Assembly: GCA_007922305.1 (NCBI GenBank)
Contig: ML677373.1
Location: forward strand, 19,425,817 to 19,489,816
DNA: 64,000 bases
Origin: Dermatemys mawii
Taxonomy: Eukaryota > Chordata > Testudines > Dermatemydidae
Direction of reading: 5' to 3'
Both the position numbers and the translations under genes were made by a program. This document shows positions 58,360 through 64,000 of this stretch, in pieces (within the stretch, counting starts at the first letter, position 1; every line of letters starts with the position of its first letter). The notes under the pieces are model-generated. The model was not told the origin of the DNA, ran no database searches, and saw only the letters and a list, made by a program, of their open reading frames with translations.

Positions 58360-60322
58360 AGTATGGGAAAAAACCATCCTGGCTTAGCGAGGAGATCTTC
58401 AATGATCTAAAAATCAAAAAAGGATCCTACAAAAAGTGGAAATTTAGTTCAAATTACAAAGGATGAATATAAAGAATACAAATATGTAGGGACACGATTA
58501 GAAAGGCCAAGGCACAAAATTAGATCAAACTAGCTAGAGACATAAAGGGTAACAAGAAAACATTTTACAAGTACATTAGAAGCAAGAGGAAGACCAAGGA
58601 CAGGCTGGCTCATTACTCAATGAGGTGGAGGCGTGAAATAACAGAAAATGTGGAAATGGCAGAAGTGCTTAATGACTTCTTTCTTTCGGTTTTCACCAAG
58701 AAAGTTGGTGGTGATAGGACGTCTAACATGGTGAATGCCAGTGAAAATCAGGTAGGATCAGAAGAGGCTAAAATAGGGAAAGAACAAGGTAAAAATTACT
58801 TTAGATTAGACATCTTCAGATCACCTGGGCCTCATGAAATGCATCCTAGAATATGCAAGGAGCTGACTGAGGAGATATTGAAGCCATTGTGGATAATCTT
58901 TGGAAAGTCATGGAAGACTGGAGAGATTGGAAAAGGGCAAATATAGTGCCAATCTATAAAAAAGGAAATAAGCACAACCTGGGGAATTACAGACCAGTGA
59001 GCTTAACTTCTGTACCTGGAAAGATAATGGAGAAAATAATTATGCAATCAGTTTGCAAACATCTAGAAGATAATAAAGTGATAAGTGACCACATGGATTT
59101 GTCAAAAACAAATTGTGTCAAACCAACCTGATAGCTTTCTTTGACAGGGTAACAAGCTTTGTGAATAGAGTGGAAGTGGTAGACATGGTATATCTCGACT
59201 TTACTAAAGCTTTCGATACAGTCATGAATGACCTTCTTTTAAACAAAGTAGGAAAATGCAACCTAGATGGAACTACTATAAGGTTGCAAAACTGGTTGGA
59301 AAACTGTTCCCAGAAAGTAGCTATCAGTGATTCAAAGTACATAATGAGTAGTCTCGCAGGGATCAGTTCTTGGTCTGATTTTGTTAAATCTCTTCATCAG
59401 TGATTTAAATAATGGCATATAGAGTACACTTATAAAAGTTTGTGGACAATATCAGGCTGGGAGGGGTTGCAAGTGCTTTGTAGGACAGGATTAAAATTCA
59501 AAATGATCTGGACAAACTGGAGAAATGGTCTGAAGTAAATAGGATGACATTCAATAGGGCAAATGCAAAGTACTCCACTTAGGAAGGAACAATCAGATGC
59601 ACACATACAAAATGGGAAATGACTGCCTATGATGGAGTACTCTGGAAAGGGATCTGGAAGACATAGTGGACCACAAGCTAAATATTAATCAACAGTGTAA
59701 TGCTGTTGCAAAGAAAGCAAACATCCTTCTGGGATGTATTAGCCAGGAGTAAGTAAGACATGTGAAGTAATTCTTTCACTTTACTTTGCACTGATTGGGC
59801 CTCAGCTGGCATATTGTGTCCAGTTCTGGGTGCCACATTTCAGGAAGGATGTGGACAAATTGGAGAGAATCCAGAGAAGAGTGGCAAAAATAATTAAAGG
59901 TCTAGAAAACATGATGCATGAGGGAAGATTGAAAAAAATGGGTTTGTTTAGTCTGGAAAAGAGAAGGCTGAGAGAGGACATGATAAAAGGTTTCAAATGT
60001 GCAAAAAAGTTGTTACAAGGAGGATGGGAGAAAAATTGTTTTTCTTAACCTCTGAGGATAGGACAAGAGGCAATGGGCTTAAATTGCAGCAAGGGAGGCT
60101 TAGGTTGGACATTAGGAAAATCTTCCTAACTGCCAGGGCGGGTAAGCACTGGAATAAATTGCCTAGGGAGGTTGTGGAATCTCCATCTTTGGTGATTTTT
60201 AAGAGTCGGTTAGACAAACACCTGTCAAGGATAGTCTAGATAATACTTAGTTCTTCCTTGAGTGCAGGGGACTGGACTAGATGATCTCTCAAGATCCCTT
60301 CCAGTTCTATGATTGTATGATT
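58360..60322 (+). mobile_element. CR1 LINE, 5'-truncated, inactive
   Basis: Sense-strand frames carry the reverse transcriptase in order: NYRPVSLTSVPGKIMEKII (about 58984-59040), VYLDFTKAFDTV (about 59191-59226, motif A with its first catalytic aspartate), a stop-ridden motif C reading FVDN instead of FADD (59439-59450), and the C-terminal VQFWVPHFRKDVDKLERIQR region (59818-59880). The 3' end has the diverged CR1 octamer 'tctatgattgtatgat' (60306-60321). The 5' end with endonuclease is missing. Confidence 0.85.
58620..60239 (+). pseudogene. CR1 reverse transcriptase relic
   Basis: Five separate frames (58620-58946, 58889-59131, 59113-59403, 59830-60048 and 59997-60239) are pieces of one CR1 ORF2, split by at least four frameshifts or stops. 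Motif C has lost one catalytic aspartate (F-V-D-N), so no polymerase could be made even from a read-through product. The last piece, ending [19 protein letters not shown]...FKSRLDKHL, is the well-conserved C-terminal part of CR1 proteins. Confidence 0.8.
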
Positions 60323-60324
60323 TA

Positions 60325-63300
60325 TGAGTTGCCTCACTATATCTAGAAGATATATCTGGGTTGAGCAGTTAAGGGATGGGATAGCTTTACTAGGTCCTGA
60401 AGGAGGGTCCTGTCCATAGCTTGGGTGGAACAGCAATGCTTGTGATACTGTATGTCACTTTGAAGGTAAACGGAATTAAAGAGACTAGATGGTTTCAAAT
60501 CAGAGTCTTACACATCCCCACACAGAATTGTTATGGTTACTAGTCATGATGTCACTATGTATACTATGAAGGGTTTAACTGACACATAATGTAACTATAG
60601 TAACATGCAAGTATTAATGCTTTATATTGTCACATTGGAATAATTATAACTATAAGTACTCTGTGATTCTCTCATTTTTATTTTACCAGTGGTTCAGGAA
60701 TTGTCAGGGTTCCCCCTTTTTTTTTATTCAATTTTTTTACTCCTGTGTGTACAGAGCCCATCAGTAAGAGCATAGTTATGATTCCTGTCCTTCACAATTA
60801 AGTGAAAGCTACCTATAGTAAATGGATAAGAAGCACTGATATGTTTACCGTATTGCTAGTAGAGCATGGGAGTAAGTTTTCATTTCTTAGACCTGCAAAG
60901 ACCATTGCAGAGGTTACTTGCATTAGTCGGGAAAAGTTTGATCTGATGATTAAGGAGGTTACAGAGATAAATAAGATAGTTAGGAATTTGAGTACACCAA
61001 AGCCTAGGATGCAGTAAATTAGTGTATATAGACTAAGATGAAACTCTGTACAGCACCAATCAGGCTATGTATAGTAAATCAAAATCTTCAGGAGCACAAG
61101 CAGCTAATTTTTCTCACAAAAGTAAAGAAGATTGTGCTGTATTGTCAGACTAAATTGCTTTAGTCCAAGGTCATGTTTGAATTCAAGCTTTGGTGTTATG
61201 TGGTAGTTTGACATACTGTAATAATCTGGATGCCTTATCTAATTTTGCAGTTATGATTAGATAGCTATTGCTACTGTACTCCATCTACAGTAGAGTCGTC
61301 TTGGGAGAGTGAAGGCTTGGCTTCATCTTGGTAGCTGTTTAAGGTGCATACTTTTCCTTCTGTAAAATGAAGTAACGTGAGGTTTCCGGGCCAACTGATG
61401 CAGTTGGGCGACAGAGGAAATTTGGTCTGCTGACTTAAAACGGCTACTTTTATCTTATGACAGAGTTCTAAGTCAACTCTAAGAACAATCTGAAGATCTT
61501 AAAAACCTTAATCTAAAAGTCAAAACAAAATCCCAAAGTTCTGTGTTTTCCAGTTGAAATGGTTTCATTATTAACTAGCAAGAAGATTATTTTTACTACT
61601 TCACATTTATAGGCCAAGATAGTATGCCATAAAAATGGGAGGGACTGTTATACCATGTTACTTGAAGTCTGTGATCACTTACCGTCTTAAACTAGTTGTG
61701 TCATGTTGCTGGGCACTGCTTGAACAGTTGTCACAATTGACTAGAGTGAGCTGAAATTCAGTGGTTGACGAAGTGCTTCCTGAGGTAATATGTGTGATTT
61801 TGGAACTAATCCTGCATTACTGAGCATGGTGGTTTCTTCAGGTAAACAGCAGTATGCTCAGAAGTGAGTGTTTAATCGACTGGGTCCTTTGTTTGTAAGC
61901 ACCCGGGGATGGAAAACAATATTTAAATATGAGATCATAAGACCATTAATCTTTTAAATGGGTTGGCAAAAAGAACAGAGATCTTCCATAGTGGGAACAC
62001 CATTTTTTACTATTTTCATTATTTAGCCTAACACTGGCTGTGTGACATCTTGGTGAATGGCAACATTAATTTTCACAGTAGTAATGTTGGAATTCAGTTT
62101 CAGAAACTGCAAACCAGAATTTATCTTGCTTTCATACCGGCTTAGCAATCAGATCATTAATTAATCATTTACTAATTTAAATTGTTCTTTAGATTGCATT
62201 TTAAGGGCCATATTAAAATGGGTGGAATTAGTTTATAATTCCATACATTGGATTCCGATCTGCTAGTGTTAGTAAATTGCTCTTCAGTAAAGTGACTCAG
62301 AAATGCCAAAGATACTTGAAAAAGTTTACTGTGAAATGAATATTTTGGGGCAGATTTTATGTTCATGCATAGCTCTCCCCATCACAGGGATGGAGTAGGG
62401 ACCAAAGATGGCCTTAAGCCCCCCTTTTGTTTCTCTCCACCTTTGCAATCTGTGTAAGGGGCCTGCCTGGCACTCGGTGCAAATTAGGGAAGTGTGAGAA
62501 CTAACTGTTCCAATTTATGCTCAGCCAACAATAACTATGCTCTCTTCTCCCCAGCATCTTCCTTACATCAGATGTGATTATTACAAGTGTTTGGTATAGA
62601 TCCTTTCCAGTAGTCTGCTCAGCCAGGACCCAAATATTCTTTAGGCATGGTTTCAGCAGTTATAATGATCTCTTTACACCATCAGAGTGACATAAAGATG
62701 CTGGAGTGAAAGATTTTAGATGTGGGGAATAGATGTTTCTTAGCATGTGACCTTTCAGAACATTGTGCTTAGCTAAAATTGGTGCAGTTTTCTTCTACAC
62801 TTCGTTCCTATCAGTTTAGTGTTCCATGCCTGGTGAACTCTGCCATATGTAATTCTCTAGACTCCCACTGTGCATGGTTCTTAAAAGTTGAAAGGAAAAT
62901 ATGCATTTAATGCTCTCACAGATTGTGTTTTCATAGCTGTAAGAACATAATCTGTAGTACTGTCTGCTGATCTGCAGTTTGCCAAAAGTTAAAGTGATGT
63001 TACCACATTACTGTTACTTGAGACCAATGGTAATATTTTCTCTTGATGTACATGGTTGGAAATACCAAAGGCGTAAATATGCTTCGCTGACAAATCCTTG
63101 ACTGTTTTTGTCATACTTCAAAGGAAAACAGTAATTCTTAAAAATGTCATGGTTTGAAAAACCAGTGAGCAATTTCTTCTCTTGTACCTTGATGCTTCCA
63201 ATATTCAGGGCTTTTGAATACCTGGGTCACAAAAGTAAAAACTAAAGTTAAAAGAAGAAAAACTTACAATAAGTAAGTTCAGTATTTAAAACTATTTCCT

Positions 63301-64000
63301 AGTTAATATTTTACATGACTTTCTGTAGCAATCCCGGTATTGGGGTAAACACCAAGTTTAATATTATCCTCTAGGAGGTGGTCTTGTGTTGTTTCATTTT
63401 GTTTTGGCTCGCTACTACTTTTGTTAGATCAAAAAAAATCTATGTTTTATGTAACATCACTGAAACCTAAGGAAAGTGTATTAAGCATCAAGCTATAAGA
63501 ACATAAGTAGAATATTCCAATGTATCATTTTTATCCCCTACTAGCTTTCTCTGTTATATCTGTTCAGATTTCACTTAAATATTCCTTAAAACCAGACAAA
63601 CATGAAAAATCGGTGATCTCTACCATAGACTGTGATCAGATAGTTCGTCATTGGACACTATGTTCTGTTTGCATTGTCCTTTCTGCTGCTAATACAAGGC
63701 TACTTCTATGTGGTTATATTGTATTGAGAACCCTGTTCTTTCAGACTCTTTAAAATTTCCTTTTAATGGTGCCAAGTTTTTGCTCCTCTGTGTTATTCTG
63801 TATTTAGAATCAGGAGAGATTCTGTACCATTTTTCAAAGCAGCCTTTCCCTTGCCTTGTTTTATTGGACATACCTCTTTTGTCATTGTTTAGGGATTAAT
63901 AGCTATATTTCAAAATATCGATTAAACTCTTGACTCTTTAATTGAGGAATAAGATACAACAGGTAATGCATTTCTGCATGATTATAGCATGCCTCAGGTC
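60325..64000. other. AT-rich intronic stretch, no recognised feature
   Basis: About 3.7 kb of unremarkable AT-rich DNA after the CR1 tail. No exon with good splice sites and coiled-coil coding was found on the + strand, and no repeat was identified with confidence. Confidence 0.6.

Larger units (their letters stand above)
1..64000 (+). other. CEP112: CEP112 gene, internal part (8 coding exons, 7 complete introns)
   Basis: The eight exons listed separately splice into a continuous 302-codon frame of almost pure coiled coil, rich in E, K, Q and L with no globular domain. I recognise it as the middle of CEP112, a centrosome and spindle-pole protein of about 950 residues in mammals, later linked to the sperm neck (family knowledge). 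The N-terminal DUF4485 region and the C-terminal coiled coil are not in the window. Intron phases in order are 0, 2, 0, 0, 0, 2, 0, and 0 after exon 8. Complete intron sizes are 7032, 334, 1553, 1059, 6900, 33882 and 5514 bases. No promoter, start codon, stop codon or polyadenylation site of this gene is present. Confidence 0.93.
57349..64000 (+). other. CEP112: CEP112 intron 8, incomplete
   Basis: Starts at the gtcagt donor and runs off the window. It contains a Penelope-like hairpin (57372-57545) and a CR1 LINE (58360-60322). I recognise nothing in 57550-58350 or 60325-64000. The 71-residue frame at 60802-61017 is unexplained but has no known motif. Confidence 0.85.

Noticed and set aside
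1..64000. CRISPR arrays, bacterial operons, defence systems or riboswitches
   Set aside because: The DNA is vertebrate intron with spliceosomal exons; no regularly spaced direct repeats or prokaryotic gene structure.
57349..64000. Next CEP112 exon
   Set aside because: No + strand segment with AG/GT borders and a coiled-coil frame compatible with phase 0 was found.

Overview
The window is vertebrate nuclear DNA, most probably from a turtle (Testudines). It is an internal slice of one split gene on the + strand, CEP112 (formerly CCDC46), which encodes a long coiled-coil centrosomal protein. Eight coding exons can be read: 169-312, 7345-7499, 7834-7963, 9517-9609, 10669-10728, 17629-17708, 51591-51726 and 57241-57348. 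All have AG acceptors and GT donors. Joined, they give 906 bases, or 302 codons, with no internal stop. Both ends of the gene lie outside the window. CEP112 was identified from memory of the vertebrate protein; no search was run.

Everything else is intron, mainly transposable-element debris in an AT-rich background. Intron 1 (313-7344) holds a PIF/Harbinger-type element with TAA target-site duplications and a broken Myb/SANT-like gene, plus a 400-base assembly gap. Intron 5 (10729-17628) holds a purine-rich minisatellite and an LTR-like repeat lying between two microsatellites. Intron 6 (17709-51590, 33.9 kb) is the main repeat trap. It contains several DIRS-like (tyrosine-recombinase) retrotransposon relics, L2-like LINE pieces, a second inverted copy of the LTR-like repeat, four or more hAT elements (four with readable 8-bp target duplications), CR1 pieces and SINEs. 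Intron 8 (57349 onward) opens with a Penelope-like hairpin 23 bases after the exon 8 donor, followed by a roughly 2-kb dead CR1 LINE.

The turtle call rests on the mix of abundant CR1, L2-like LINEs, MIR-like SINEs, DIRS-like elements, and hAT and Harbinger families. A crocodilian or tuatara is a weaker alternative. Birds fit poorly because I do not expect DIRS-like elements or this repeat density there.

I found no second host gene, tRNA, rRNA, CRISPR or bacterial-type system. No convincing undescribed system is visible. The most interesting signals are transposon architecture: repeated palindromic DIRS ends, the paired microsatellite-embedded LTR-like copies, dated nested insertions, and elements close to exons.
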